Notes: a model not told the origin generated them from the sequence alone. Positions 38,061-47,168 are shown, counted from the stretch's first letter. The stretch is DNA of 64,000 nucleotides from Chitinibacter tainanensis DSM 15459 (GCF_000429785.1 NZ_AUCN01000009.1:681261-745260), one strand, 5' to 3'. Translations and numbers: made by a program.

Positions 38061-38734
38061 ATTTATTTTCGCAGCTGCCCAGCGCCTGGCAGTTGGCGCT
38101 GCCAGAGTTGGCCACGGATGCCAAATTTGCAGCTTTGGGCGAGTTTTTGGCGCAGGAAATGGCGACTCAGCGTGTGTATCCGCCAGTTGCACAGTGGTTT
38201 AACGCCTTAGAAACGCTGGCGCCCAGTGCAGTGAAAGTCGTGATTTTAGGGCAAGATCCTTATCATGGCGCCGGTGAGGCGCATGGCTTGGCATTTTCCG
38301 TGCCGCATGGCGTGAAAGTACCTCCTTCGCTGCGCAATATCTGGCAAGAATTGGCCCGCGATTTGGACTTAACCCCGCCGCAGCATGGCAATCTCACTGG
38401 CTGGGCTGCGCAGGGCGTACTGCTATTAAATACCGCCCTGACCGTACGCGCAGATTGCGCCGGCTCGCACAGCAAACAAGGTTGGGACGTGCTCACCGAT
38501 GCCATTATTCGTTATCTGGCGCGCCAGCGGCAGCAGCTGGTGTTTGTCTTATGGGGCTCACATGCCCACAAACGGGCCGCATTGATTGATGCCAGTCAGC
38601 ATTGCGTGCTGCAATCGGTGCATCCATCGCCGCTCTCGGCTTACCGCGGATTTTTGGGGTGCGGGCATTTTTCGCAAGCCAATCGCTATCTTTTAGAAAC
38701 AGGACAAACGCCCATTGATTGGGCGCAGGCATAA
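38057..38734 (+). CDS. ung: Uracil-DNA glycosylase, family 1
   Basis: Removes uracil from DNA in base excision repair; 225 residues. Active-site motifs are complete: GQDPYHGAGEAHGLAFS (water-activating Asp) near residue 65, LLLNTALTV near residue 117 and HPSPLSAYRGFLGCGHFS (catalytic His) near 189. The family start MNLFSQLPSAWQ fits. It overlaps the upstream gene by 4 bp and is followed 2 bp later by a ROK kinase, so these three are probably one transcript. Confidence 0.96.
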   Translation: MNLFSQLPSAWQLALPELATDAKFAALGEFLAQEMATQRVYPPVAQWFNALETLAPSAVKVVILGQDPYHGAGEAHGLAFSVPHGVKVPPSLRNIWQELARDLDLTPPQHGNLTGWAAQGVLLLNTALTVRADCAGSHSKQGWDVLTDAIIRYLARQRQQLVFVLWGSHAHKRAALIDASQHCVLQSVHPSPLSAYRGFLGCGHFSQANRYLLETGQTPIDWAQA

Positions 38735-38736
38735 CT

Positions 38737-39615
38737 ATGGCACTGATTGCATTTGATATTGGTGGTACCCAGATTAAATTCGGCTTGGTCGAGCGCGATG
38801 GCAGGGTGCTGAGCGCCGCGCTGTACGACACGCCCAAGCAGGCCGGTGGCGAAGGGCTGGTGGCCGCGCTGATTCACCTGGCGCAAACATTGCAGCAACA
38901 GCAGCCCGTTGAAGGCATCGCCATCAGTAGTTTTGGCCTGATTGATGCAGAAAATGGCGTGGTCTTGGGCGCGGCCGAGGCCGTGCCCGGCTACACCGGC
39001 ACCGCGGTCAAAGCCGCGCTGCAAGCAGCTTTGGGGCTACCCGTGAGCATCGATAATGATGTGAATTGCGTGGCCTTGGCCGAAGGCTGGCGGGGCGCGG
39101 CGCAGCAAGTGCGGCATTATATTGCAGTGGCGATTGGTACCGGGATTGGGGGCGGCATTGTGCTCAATGGCCAGATTTACCGTGGGCATCGGGCGGCAGC
39201 GGGCGAGTGGGGCTATATGTGGATCGATGGCCTGGTCTGGGAAGACCACGCCTCCATGCGTGGCCTTGTTAATGCCGTAAATGCCGATCTGCAAACCCAG
39301 CTGGATGGCCGCGCCATCTTTGCCCGCTATGATGCTGGCGATGTAGCGATAGTGCCGCATGTTGAGCGCTGGTTTGGCCTTCTGGGTAAAGGCCTGGCGA
39401 ATCTGATTTATGCCTTTAACCCGCAACGGCTGGTGATTGGCGGTGGGATTACTGCGCGTGGGGATGCGTTTCATCGTCAGTTGCAGGCGGCGGTACAGGC
39501 GGCCCTGCAGCCCGATTTTCAGCAGATGACCGAATTAGTGCTGGCCAGCGCCGGTAATCATGCCGGCATGATCGGCGCGGTGCGCAACTGGCTGGATGAA
39601 CACGCGCGCGATTAA
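38737..39615 (+). CDS. ROK family sugar kinase
   Basis: A 292-residue hexose kinase. The ATP-binding AFDIGGTQIKFGLVE is at the N-terminus. The catalytic Asp is in IDNDVNCVALAE (near residue 108), and the GTGIGGGIVLNG phosphate loop follows. After GEWGY the CxCGxxGCxE zinc motif of NagK or glucokinase-type ROK proteins is missing, as in the zinc-free beta-glucoside kinase branch. The next gene is a family 9 glycosidase, so the natural substrate may be glucosamine, GlcNAc or a disaccharide released by it; this is inference. The start follows ung closely. Confidence 0.85.
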   Translation: MALIAFDIGGTQIKFGLVERDGRVLSAALYDTPKQAGGEGLVAALIHLAQTLQQQQPVEGIAISSFGLIDAENGVVLGAAEAVPGYTGTAVKAALQAALGLPVSIDNDVNCVALAEGWRGAAQQVRHYIAVAIGTGIGGGIVLNGQIYRGHRAAAGEWGYMWIDGLVWEDHASMRGLVNAVNADLQTQLDGRAIFARYDAGDVAIVPHVERWFGLLGKGLANLIYAFNPQRLVIGGGITARGDAFHRQLQAAVQAALQPDFQQMTELVLASAGNHAGMIGAVRNWLDEHARD

Positions 39616-39688
39616 CAACTAAACGTGCGCGGCGGCAAGCACCGAAACAACCGAATTTCAATACTTTCTAGCGATAAGCGAGTGCATT

Positions 39689-41470
39689 GTGAAGATGATC
39701 CTGAATCACCTGGGCTTTGAGCCCCAAGGGCGCAAAGTAGCACTGATCGAGGCTGGCCCCGATCTGCTGGTAGGCAAAACCTATACCGTATATGACGCAA
39801 AGACGCGTCAGGCTGTGCTACGCGGGCCGATACTCCCGCAGGGTACGGTAGCGAACTGGACTCGTGATGGCAAGAAACGCCACTACTGGCAGGCTGATTT
39901 TAGCGAGCTAAGCCAGCAGGGTGAGTATTTCATCGCGGTGGATGACCTGCTACCGCCGCTGGTGTCGGCACCTTTTAAAGTAGCCGGCCATTTGCTGGGC
40001 GAGCTCTTGATTTCCGACATCGTGCATTACATCAAAGGCCAACGCTGCACCGGCATTTTTGATAATGCTGATCGTAACGCGCCGATTGAAGGTAGCAACG
40101 CCACCAAAGACGTGCACGGTGGCTGGTACGACGCCTCGGGCGATGTCTCTAAATACCTGTCGCATTTGTCCTTTGCGCAATACATGAACCCGCAGCAAAC
40201 CCCGCAGGTGGTGTGGAATCTGGTCGATGGGCTGGCGCAGCTGCCCGCGCGCCCCATCTGGCTGGAAAACCATATTGCCTTGGGGCTGATTCCGGATGAC
40301 GCCGAGAAAATCGCCTTCTTTAATAAATGGTTTTACGAGCGGATTACCGACGAAGCCTGCCACGGCGCAGATTACCTGCTGCGCATGCAGGATGAGAGCG
40401 GCTTTTTCTACATGACGCAGTTTGATCAGTGGAGCAAAGACCCAGCTCGCCGAAGTTTATGCGAATACAAAACCAATAAAGGCGACAAATACACCACCTA
40501 TCAAGCCGCGTACCGGCAAGGTGGCGGCTCGGCGATTGCAGCACTGGCCCGTGCCAGCACCCTGGCGCGCGATGGCGAATTTAGCCGTGCCGAATACCTC
40601 GCCGCGGCGCAACGCGGTTTTGCCCATTTGCAAGCGAACAATGTCAGCTACCTCGAAGATGGCGTTGAGAATATCATCGACGACTATTGCGCCTTGCTGG
40701 CCGCCTGCGAGCTACAAGCGGTGGCACCGGCCGCTGAATATTTAAGCGCGGCAGCCAGCCGTGTTAGCCAATTGCTGGCGCGTCAGCAGGCTGCTGGCTG
40801 GTTTGTGGCCGATCATCTGGGCGAGCGTAGCTTCTTCCACGCGGCCGAAGCGGGCTTGCTGTATATCGCCCTGATGCGCTTTGTTGAGGTGGCCCCTGAT
40901 CACGCGCTGGTGGCAGATGTGAAAGCCGCGCTGCGCAAAGCCTATGCGTATGAGCTGCAAATTACCTTTAATGAAGTGAATAACCCCTTCGGGTATCCGC
41001 GCCAATACGTTAAGCAGCAAGGCGTAGCGGGCAATACCCAGTTCTTTATCCCGCATGACAATGGCACTGGCTACTGGTGGCAGGGCGAAAATGCGCGTTT
41101 GGGCTCGATTGCTGCCGCGGCGGCGCGGGCGCAGCGCCTGTTTGCGGGCGAGGCCGAGTTGGTCGCGCAGCTCGCGCGCTATGAGCAGGCCGCGCTGGAT
41201 TGGGTCTTGGGCAATAATCCGTTTGACGCCTGCATGTTGCAAGGCTGGGGGCGGAATAATCCGCGCTATGAACCGGGCTTCTTTAATGCTCCGGGTGGCG
41301 TGTGTAACGGTATTACCAGCGGGCTGGATGATGAAACGGATATCGATTTCCGTCCATCCGAGATCGCGACCATGGCCAATAGCTGGCGCTGGACCGAACA
41401 ATGGATGCCGCATGCAGCCTGGCTGTATCTGGCATTGTGTACCCGCTTGGCCACTCAGGCCGCGGCTTAA
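39689..41470 (+). CDS. Glycoside hydrolase family 9, probable cytoplasmic exo-beta-glucosaminidase type
   Basis: A 593-residue protein: an N-terminal Ig-like (CelD_N) domain (NHLGFEPQGRKVALIE ... residues 1-90) and a GH9 (alpha/alpha)6 barrel. GGWYDASGD near residue 147 carries the catalytic Asp pair. NPFDACMLQGWG, GGVCNGITSG and RPSEIATMANSW (acid Glu) are near the C-terminus. There is no signal peptide, unlike endoglucanases. This form resembles Vibrio VC0615, an intracellular enzyme acting on glucosamine oligomers in the chitin utilisation cluster. The adjacent kinase supports amino-sugar metabolism. GTG 39689 has a GAG at suitable spacing; ATG 39695 is an alternative. Confidence 0.85.
   Translation: MKMILNHLGFEPQGRKVALIEAGPDLLVGKTYTVYDAKTRQAVLRGPILPQGTVANWTRDGKKRHYWQADFSELSQQGEYFIAVDDLLPPLVSAPFKVAGHLLGELLISDIVHYIKGQRCTGIFDNADRNAPIEGSNATKDVHGGWYDASGDVSKYLSHLSFAQYMNPQQTPQVVWNLVDGLAQLPARPIWLENHIALGLIPDDAEKIAFFNKWFYERITDEACHGADYLLRMQDESGFFYMTQFDQWSKDPARRSLCEYKTNKGDKYTTYQAAYRQGGGSAIAALARASTLARDGEFSRAEYLAAAQRGFAHLQANNVSYLEDGVENIIDDYCALLAACELQAVAPAAEYLSAAASRVSQLLARQQAAGWFVADHLGERSFFHAAEAGLLYIALMRFVEVAPDHALVADVKAALRKAYAYELQITFNEVNNPFGYPRQYVKQQGVAGNTQFFIPHDNGTGYWWQGENARLGSIAAAAARAQRLFAGEAELVAQLARYEQAALDWVLGNNPFDACMLQGWGRNNPRYEPGFFNAPGGVCNGITSGLDDETDIDFRPSEIATMANSWRWTEQWMPHAAWLYLALCTRLATQAAA
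40992..41038. repeat. 47-bp GGTAT/ATACC dyad, copy 6 (inside GH9 gene)
   Basis: GGTAT at 40992 and ATACC at 41034, extended to GGGTAT...ATACCC. It is read as GGG TAT CCG ... AAT ACC CAG, a third reading phase. The surrounding protein (NPFGYPRQYV ... FFIPHDNG) aligns with the family without a gap. Confidence 0.75.
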
Positions 41471-41479
41471 GGAGACTAT

Positions 41480-42484
41480 ATGGCAATTATCGTCACTGGC
41501 GCAGCCGGTTTTATCGGCTCGAATATTGTAAAGGCGCTGAATGAGCGCGGTGAAACCGACATCATCGCCGTAGATAACCTCACCCGCGGGGATAAATTCC
41601 GCAATCTGGCCGATCTGCAGATCGCTCACTATCTGGACAAGCACGACTTTATCGAAGAGCTGGCCGCTGGCACCTTTGATGGCATGGTGTCGGCCGTGCT
41701 GCATCAGGGTGCGTGCTCAGACACAATGGAGCACAATGGCAAGTACATGATGGATAACAACTATCAGTACACCCTCAGTCTGTTTGACTGGTGCCAGTCA
41801 GAAGAGGTGCAGTTTCTGTATGCGTCGTCAGCCGCCACCTATGGCAATGGCGAAAACGGCTTTATCGAAACGCCCGATTGCGAGCGCCCGCTGAATGTCT
41901 ATGGCTACTCGAAGTTGCTGTTTGATCAGGTCTTGCGCCAGCGCATCGCCGCCGGCGAGATTACCGCGCAAGTAGCCGGTTTCCGTTATTTCAACGTCTA
42001 CGGCCCGCGCGAATGGCACAAAGAGCGGATGGCCTCGGTGGCTTTCCACCACTTCAATCAGTATCAGGCCACCGGCAAGGTGAAATTGTTTGGCGAATAC
42101 GGCGGTTATCCGGCCGGCGGCCACACGCGCGATTTCATCTCGGTAGAAGATGTGGTGAAAGTGAACCTGTGGTTCCTCGATAACCCCGAAGTGTGCGGCA
42201 TTTACAATGTGGGCACTGGCCGGGCACAACCGTTTAATGATATTGCCGTCGCCGCGGTCAATACCTGCCGGCTGGCCGAGGGTAAACCCGCGCTGAGTCT
42301 GGAAGAGCTGCTGGCGCAGGGCTTGCTGGAATACGTTGATTTTCCAGAGGCACTCAAAGGCAAATATCAGTGCTTTACCGAGGCGGACCTCACCTTGTTG
42401 CGCGAAGCGGGCTATCAGGAGAAATTCCTGACCGTGGAAGAGGGCGTGGCCCGCTATGTGCAAAGCTTGTTAGGTCAGCGCTAG
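41480..42484 (+). CDS. hldD: ADP-L-glycero-D-manno-heptose-6-epimerase
   Basis: Converts ADP-D-glycero- to ADP-L-glycero-manno-heptose for the LPS inner core; 334 residues. An extended [17 protein letters not shown] at residue 6, NLTRGDKF near 33 and the [10 protein letters not shown] active-site Tyr/Lys near 140. [18 protein letters not shown] and [11 protein letters not shown] match HldD closely. AAGGAGA precedes the ATG. It lies 9 bp after the GH9 gene, which is metabolically unrelated, so co-transcription may be incidental. Confidence 0.96.
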   Translation: MAIIVTGAAGFIGSNIVKALNERGETDIIAVDNLTRGDKFRNLADLQIAHYLDKHDFIEELAAGTFDGMVSAVLHQGACSDTMEHNGKYMMDNNYQYTLSLFDWCQSEEVQFLYASSAATYGNGENGFIETPDCERPLNVYGYSKLLFDQVLRQRIAAGEITAQVAGFRYFNVYGPREWHKERMASVAFHHFNQYQATGKVKLFGEYGGYPAGGHTRDFISVEDVVKVNLWFLDNPEVCGIYNVGTGRAQPFNDIAVAAVNTCRLAEGKPALSLEELLAQGLLEYVDFPEALKGKYQCFTEADLTLLREAGYQEKFLTVEEGVARYVQSLLGQR

Positions 42485-42610
42485 ATCGCGCTGATCCGGG
42501 TCATGCCATAACCACGCCATTACGTCACAGTGGGCCTGCATACTGGCAGGCACCGCTGTGGCGGGCTAAGATGGCAAGCAGAGCAAAAGCCAGAACGCAA
42601 AGGACATCAC

Positions 42611-43045
42611 ATGCGCGCAGTAATCGGATTGGCCATCGTGGCCGCAGGCCTTGCCTTTAGTGCACAGGCCCAAGTCTACAAATGGGTAGATTCAACTGGC
42701 CGGACCGTCTATTCCGACCAGCCGCCCCCCAAAGAAGCCGGCAAAGCCAAGCCGATCAATATCAAAGAGTCTGCGGTTACCACCGTGAGTGCGCCAAAGA
42801 CCGATGCTGCGGCCAGCGCGGTAGCCAAACCCGGTGCCGCACCGGCGTCCCCCGCGTCGCCGACCACTAAGCCCGCGCGTGATGAAGCGGCGTGTAAGGC
42901 CGCGCAAGAGCGGCTGAATTTCCTGCAGCAAAGCAAACTCTTTAAAGCTTACCGGCCAGATGGTTCGATTGAATATCTCCCGGCAGAAAAGAAAACGGCA
43001 GAAATCGCCGAGAAACAGGCGTATCTGGAGAAAAACTGCAAGTAA
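42611..43045 (+). CDS. Exported DUF4124 domain protein
   Basis: About 144 residues. A signal peptide (MRAVIGLAIVAAGLAFSAQA) is followed by a DUF4124 domain (VYKWVDSTGRTVYSDQPPP near residues 22-40), an Ala/Pro/Thr-rich linker and a C-terminal helical segment (CKAAQERLNFLQQSKLFKAY ... EKQAYLEKNC) with two cysteines that may pair. DUF4124 proteins are common in beta- and gammaproteobacteria and have no known activity; the envelope location follows from the signal. I chose ATG 42611; GGACATCAC is just upstream. A shared terminator follows. Confidence 0.85.
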   Translation: MRAVIGLAIVAAGLAFSAQAQVYKWVDSTGRTVYSDQPPPKEAGKAKPINIKESAVTTVSAPKTDAAASAVAKPGAAPASPASPTTKPARDEAACKAAQERLNFLQQSKLFKAYRPDGSIEYLPAEKKTAEIAEKQAYLEKNCK

Positions 43046-43098
43046 GCAGCTCGGTCGTGGTTTAAGTCGCGCGCCGCGCGGCGACCGACCTGCGATAC

Positions 43099-43130
43099 TA
43101 AAAAAGGGTGCCATTGGCACCCCTTTTTTA
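43099..43130. terminator. Bidirectional terminator
   Basis: AAAAAGGGTGCC, ATT loop, GGCACCCCTTTTTT between the DUF4124 gene and the convergent MFS-acyltransferase gene. Confidence 0.9.
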
Positions 43131-43153
43131 TTTGTATTTGCATGCAAAAGCGT

Positions 43154-45052
43154 TTATTGCACTTCACCGCGCAGCGCCCGTACCGCATCCTCCAGGCCCT
43201 GGCGGTCAGCCTCGGCGGCGGCAATGGCTGGGCCAATGCGCAGCGCGATTTTCGAGAACAGGCCCCGTGGCCATTTCATCATTGCCGCGCCATCTTTGCG
43301 GCTAAAGAAACTACCCCACAAGCCTTGCAACGCCATCGGAATAACTGGCACCGGGCTATCGCGCAAAATCCGCTCAATGCCCGGCATAAAGCGATTCATT
43401 TCGCCGGTTTTGGTAATGCGCCCCTCGGGGAAAATCACCACCAAATCACCCGCTGCCAACGCGGCAGCAATGCCCTCAAAGGCGGCTTCTTTGATCTGCG
43501 CATCTTCACGCGCGGAAGCAATCGGGATCGTGCCGGCGGTGCGGAAGATAAAATTGATCACCGGCAGATTGTAGATCTGATAATCCATCACAAAGCGGGT
43601 GGGGCGGCGGATGGCGCCGGCAATCACCAGCGCATCCATATAGCTAACGTGATTACACACCAGCACCGCGGGGCCACTGGCCGGAATATGCATCAGGCCC
43701 TCTTTTTTCACCCGATATAGCGTGTGAGTGAGAATCCAGACCATAAAGCGCATCAAGAATTCGGGGATCAGCGTGTAGATGTAAATCGCCACCAGAATAT
43801 TCATGATCGCCACGATCAGCAGTAATTCACGGATGCTCACGCCATTGCCCAGCAGTAGCATGCTCATAATCGCGCCAATCACCATAAAGAGAGAATTCAG
43901 GATGTTATTGGCGGCGATGGCGCGTGAAGTGTATTCGCGCTCGGTGCGCGTTTGGATGAGGGCATACAGGGGCACAATAAAGAAGCCGCCAAACACCCCG
44001 ATCAGCAAAATATCTGCCAACACACGCCAATGGCTGGGCTCGGCCAGAAAGCTGCTGAGTGTGTAATGGGCGGCAGGCACCGCACTGGTGGCGAAAAAGA
44101 GATCAACCCCAAAAACCGATAAACCAATCGAGCCAAACGGCACTAAGCCCAGCTCAATCTGCCGATCCGAGAGCTTTTCACACAATACCGAGCCCAAGCC
44201 TACACCCAGCGAAAACACCGCCATAATCAGCGTGTATACATCGGCGGTGCCATGCAGTACGTTTTTGGCCAGCTCCGGAAACTGGGTCAGATACACCGCA
44301 CCAAAAAACCAAAACCAGGAAATGCCCAACAGGCTGTTAAATACGGTTTTGTTGTCTTTCACATGGCGAATAATCGCCATGGTTTCGCTAAAGACATTCC
44401 AATTGAGCTTGATGTTGGGGGCCGTGGGCGGGGCAGGTGGCATGCTGCGGCTACTGAGGTAACCGATGATCGCCACTGTGACGCAGGCAAACACAATCAG
44501 GTTTTCACCGCCGGCGCGACTTTGCACGATCATGGTGCCAGCAATCTGGCCCAGCAAAATCGCCACAAAAGTGCCCATTTCAATCAGGCCGTTGCCGCCC
44601 AGGAGCTCGCGTTCATGCAGGTATTGCGGCAATACCGAGTATTTCAGCGGGCCAAAGAGCGCCGAGTGCACGCCCATCATAAACAGACACGCCATCAGCA
44701 AGGTGGCGTTGTGCCAGATAAAGCCAAAGCCAGCCACCAGCATAATGGCGATTTCCAAGAGCTTGATCCAGCGCGCCAGTGTGGCTTTATCGTATTTCTC
44801 CGCCAGCTGCCCGGCCAGGGCCGAAAACAGGAAAAACGGCAGCATGAAAATCCCGGCGCTCAGATTCACAATCATCGCAGTATTCATGCCCAGCATCGAC
44901 AGGCCATGAAAAGTCACCAGCACCAGAAAGGCGTTTTTAAACAGATTGTCGTTAAAAGCGCCAAAAAACTGGGTGATGAAGAGCGGCAGGAAACGGCGCT
45001 GGCGAAAGAGACCAAACTGGCTTTCGGGTTGCTGGGTATCGTGCATGGGCAT
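43154..45052 (-). CDS. LplT-like MFS transporter fused to PlsC-type acyltransferase
   Basis: A 632-residue two-domain membrane protein. Residues about 10-410 form an MFS carrier resembling lysophospholipid flippase LplT (FITQFFGAFNDNLFKNA). Residues about 430-632 form a PlsC-like acyltransferase with the HX4D motif (CNHVSYMD) and FPEGRITKTGE. It should import lysophospholipid and reacylate it, or make a related lipid. Full-length relatives add a third acyl-ACP synthetase domain, which is missing here; acyl-ACP or acyl-CoA would have to come from elsewhere. Two in-frame ATGs (45052, 45046) are possible starts. Confidence 0.85.
   Translation of the reverse strand: MPMHDTQQPESQFGLFRQRRFLPLFITQFFGAFNDNLFKNAFLVLVTFHGLSMLGMNTAMIVNLSAGIFMLPFFLFSALAGQLAEKYDKATLARWIKLLEIAIMLVAGFGFIWHNATLLMACLFMMGVHSALFGPLKYSVLPQYLHERELLGGNGLIEMGTFVAILLGQIAGTMIVQSRAGGENLIVFACVTVAIIGYLSSRSMPPAPPTAPNIKLNWNVFSETMAIIRHVKDNKTVFNSLLGISWFWFFGAVYLTQFPELAKNVLHGTADVYTLIMAVFSLGVGLGSVLCEKLSDRQIELGLVPFGSIGLSVFGVDLFFATSAVPAAHYTLSSFLAEPSHWRVLADILLIGVFGGFFIVPLYALIQTRTEREYTSRAIAANNILNSLFMVIGAIMSMLLLGNGVSIRELLLIVAIMNILVAIYIYTLIPEFLMRFMVWILTHTLYRVKKEGLMHIPASGPAVLVCNHVSYMDALVIAGAIRRPTRFVMDYQIYNLPVINFIFRTAGTIPIASAREDAQIKEAAFEGIAAALAAGDLVVIFPEGRITKTGEMNRFMPGIERILRDSPVPVIPMALQGLWGSFFSRKDGAAMMKWPRGLFSKIALRIGPAIAAAEADRQGLEDAVRALRGEVQ
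44620..44636. repeat. 17-bp perfect palindrome built from the dyad half-sites
   Basis: GGTATTGC, one G, GCAATACC: the same half-sites as the 47-bp dyads but only 12 bp apart start to start. It lies inside the LplT-PlsC gene. It could be a compact version of the same binding site or chance. Confidence 0.35.
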
Positions 45053-45216
45053 GAGGGCAAAAAGTAGAGTGCCGCCAGTCTAATCGAAAGCCGCTCGCAA
45101 GCCTATCCCACTGCCATGTAGCCCGTGCCGCGCCCATGCACCGCTAGTCGGCATGTTGCAGCAGCACATCAGGCGCGCTGCCTATGGTGGGCATAAGTGC
45201 ACCGCAGGAGTGCCCC

Positions 45217-46050
45217 ATGGACTACCCCACATTCTTTGCCCAGCTTTGGGATGACTATACCCAGCTCAACCCGCAGGCCGCCATTATCCGTGCGCGCTTT
45301 GGTGGCGCGCAGGTGCCCAATGATCATGTCGCGTTTCGCACCTTTGCCACCCCTGAGCTGGGCATCGCCGTGCTTGAGCCTTGGCTCTTAGAGCTTGGCT
45401 ACCGGCGTGAGCAGCGCTATGTGTTTCCCGATAAGCACCTGCAGGCGTGGGGCTATGTGCATCTGGAGCCTACAGCGCCGCTGGTATTTTTAAGCGAACT
45501 GCAAATCAGCGCCTTGCCAGACGCCGCCCAGGCGATCTTGGCGCGGTTACTGGGGCAAATGACCTTGCCGCCGGATTTGGGCTACGGACTATTTTGGGCT
45601 GGGCGGCTATGGCCGGCCCCGAGCTATGCCGAATTTCAGGCGCTGGCGGCCGTGAGCGAATACGCGGCTTGGCTGGCGGTGCATGGACTGCATGCCAATC
45701 ATTTTACCATTGCCGTGCATCACCTGGGGGTATCACTGCAAGAGGTAGTAGATAGTTTGCTTGCAGATGGATACCCCATGAATACGGCTGGAGGATTGAT
45801 TAAAGGCCAGCCGGAAGATCTGCTTATTCAGGCCGCAACGATAGCCAGCCCGGTTGAAGTGGCGCTGGCCGATGGCCTTTATACCGTGCCTGGCTGTTAC
45901 TACGAATTTGCCCAGCGTTTTCGCCAGCCTGATGGGCAGTGGTATTCGGGCTTTGTGGCAGCTAACGCGAATCAAATCTTCACCTCCACGAATCGAGCGA
46001 CCAATAGCGCCATGAATCAGCCCGCCGCCGGTGCGGCAAGGGGGCAATGA
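45217..46050 (+). CDS. DUF1338 protein, probable short-form 2-oxoadipate dioxygenase/decarboxylase
   Basis: A 277-residue protein of the DUF1338 (VOC-like) family, whose studied member HglS is an iron enzyme turning 2-oxoadipate into D-2-hydroxyglutarate in lysine catabolism. Metal-ligand candidates are His in NDHVAFRTF (near residue 31), His in HANHFTIAVHH (near 158) and Glu in YYEFAQRF (near 228). It is shorter than P. putida HglS. ATG 45217 is chosen because CAGGAG lies 7 nt upstream. The stop overlaps the next gene, a lysine-pathway dehydrogenase, which supports the role. Confidence 0.75.
   Translation: MDYPTFFAQLWDDYTQLNPQAAIIRARFGGAQVPNDHVAFRTFATPELGIAVLEPWLLELGYRREQRYVFPDKHLQAWGYVHLEPTAPLVFLSELQISALPDAAQAILARLLGQMTLPPDLGYGLFWAGRLWPAPSYAEFQALAAVSEYAAWLAVHGLHANHFTIAVHHLGVSLQEVVDSLLADGYPMNTAGGLIKGQPEDLLIQAATIASPVEVALADGLYTVPGCYYEFAQRFRQPDGQWYSGFVAANANQIFTSTNRATNSAMNQPAAGAARGQ
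45729..45775. repeat. 47-bp GGTAT/ATACC dyad, copy 7 (inside DUF1338 gene)
   Basis: GGGGTATC at 45727 and GATACCCC ending at 45777, with a second inner inverted repeat CTGCAAG (45736) / CTTGCAG (45760). The local codons (GTA, TCA, GTA GTA, GGA) are less GC-rich than those around, as if the DNA sequence is constrained. Confidence 0.8.
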
Positions 46051-47168
46051 TGCAGGTAGTCATCATCGGCGCGGGGAAAATTGGCGCCAGCATCTGTAAA
46101 TTACTGCTGCTCAGTGGCGATTATCAGATTGTGTTACTGGATACCGCCGCCGCCGCACTCGCGCGGCTGCAAGCTTATTGGCCTAAAAGCGGGCTGCAAA
46201 CGTTGCAACTGCGCGGCGATGAAGATCTCAGCGTGTTATTGCGCGGGCAAGACGCGGTGATTGCCGCTACGGCTTTTGATCAAAACCCGCGCATTGCCCA
46301 CGCCGCATTGCAGGCAGGCTGCAGTTATTTTGATTTGACCGAAGACACCACCGCCACCGCGCTGATACGTGAGCTGGCCCTGCAGGCGCGTGCGGGGCAA
46401 ATCTTCGTGCCGCAATGCGGCCTGGCCCCCGGTTTTATCGGCATCTTGGCCCATGCGCTGGCTAGCCGTTTTAGCCGGCTTGATACGCTGAAAATGCGGG
46501 TTGGGGCGTTGCCGCAATACCCGAATAACGCGCTTAAATACAACCTCACCTGGTCGACCGACGGGCTGATCAATGAATATTGCAACCCTTGCGCGGCCAT
46601 CCGCCATGGCGTGCGGCTGGAAGTGCAGGCGCTAGAAGGGCTAGAGCATTTCGCGCTTGATGGGATCGAATACGAGGCGTTTAACACCTCGGGCGGGCTG
46701 GGTACCTTATGCGAAACCTGGGCCGGGCGGGTTAATCAGCTCGATTACAAAACCGTGCGCTATCTGGGGCACCGCGAACGGATGGATTTTCTGCTCAATG
46801 ATTTGCGCCTAGGCGCCGATCAGGCCAGCCGGCGGCAACTCAAACAGATCTTGGAAGCCGCCATTCCGGTTACGCTGCAGGATGTGGTGCTGATTATGGT
46901 CGCCGCCAGTGGCGAGCTAGATGGCCAATACCGGCAGATTACCGACGCGCGCAAGGTGTATCACCGCGAAATTGCTGGTGAAACCTGGAGCGCCATCCAG
47001 CTCACCACCGCCGCGGCGGCGTGTGCCGCAGTCGATCTTTTACTGCCGCAACGGGCCACGCGGCGTGGCTTTGTGGCGCAGGAAGAAATCACGCTGGCCG
47101 CTTTGCTGGCCAATCGCTTTGGGCAGTATTACGCGATTGATCGCTATGCGCAGGAGGTACCGGTATGA
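46047..47168 (+). CDS. Saccharopine dehydrogenase / lysine 6-dehydrogenase family protein
   Basis: A 373-residue NAD(P) oxidoreductase. The Rossmann motif VVIIGAGKIGASIC is at the N-terminus, and CGLAPGFIGILAHAL (near residue 130) is the family hallmark. Family members either split saccharopine or oxidise lysine directly to 2-aminoadipate 6-semialdehyde. The next gene encodes the dehydrogenase for that semialdehyde and the previous one the 2-oxoadipate enzyme, so a lysine-degrading role is well supported. The exact substrate cannot be told from the sequence, but no lysine-ketoglutarate reductase is nearby, which favours direct lysine oxidation. It overlaps both neighbours by 4 bp. Confidence 0.75.
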   Translation: MMQVVIIGAGKIGASICKLLLLSGDYQIVLLDTAAAALARLQAYWPKSGLQTLQLRGDEDLSVLLRGQDAVIAATAFDQNPRIAHAALQAGCSYFDLTEDTTATALIRELALQARAGQIFVPQCGLAPGFIGILAHALASRFSRLDTLKMRVGALPQYPNNALKYNLTWSTDGLINEYCNPCAAIRHGVRLEVQALEGLEHFALDGIEYEAFNTSGGLGTLCETWAGRVNQLDYKTVRYLGHRERMDFLLNDLRLGADQASRRQLKQILEAAIPVTLQDVVLIMVAASGELDGQYRQITDARKVYHREIAGETWSAIQLTTAAAACAAVDLLLPQRATRRGFVAQEEITLAALLANRFGQYYAIDRYAQEVPV

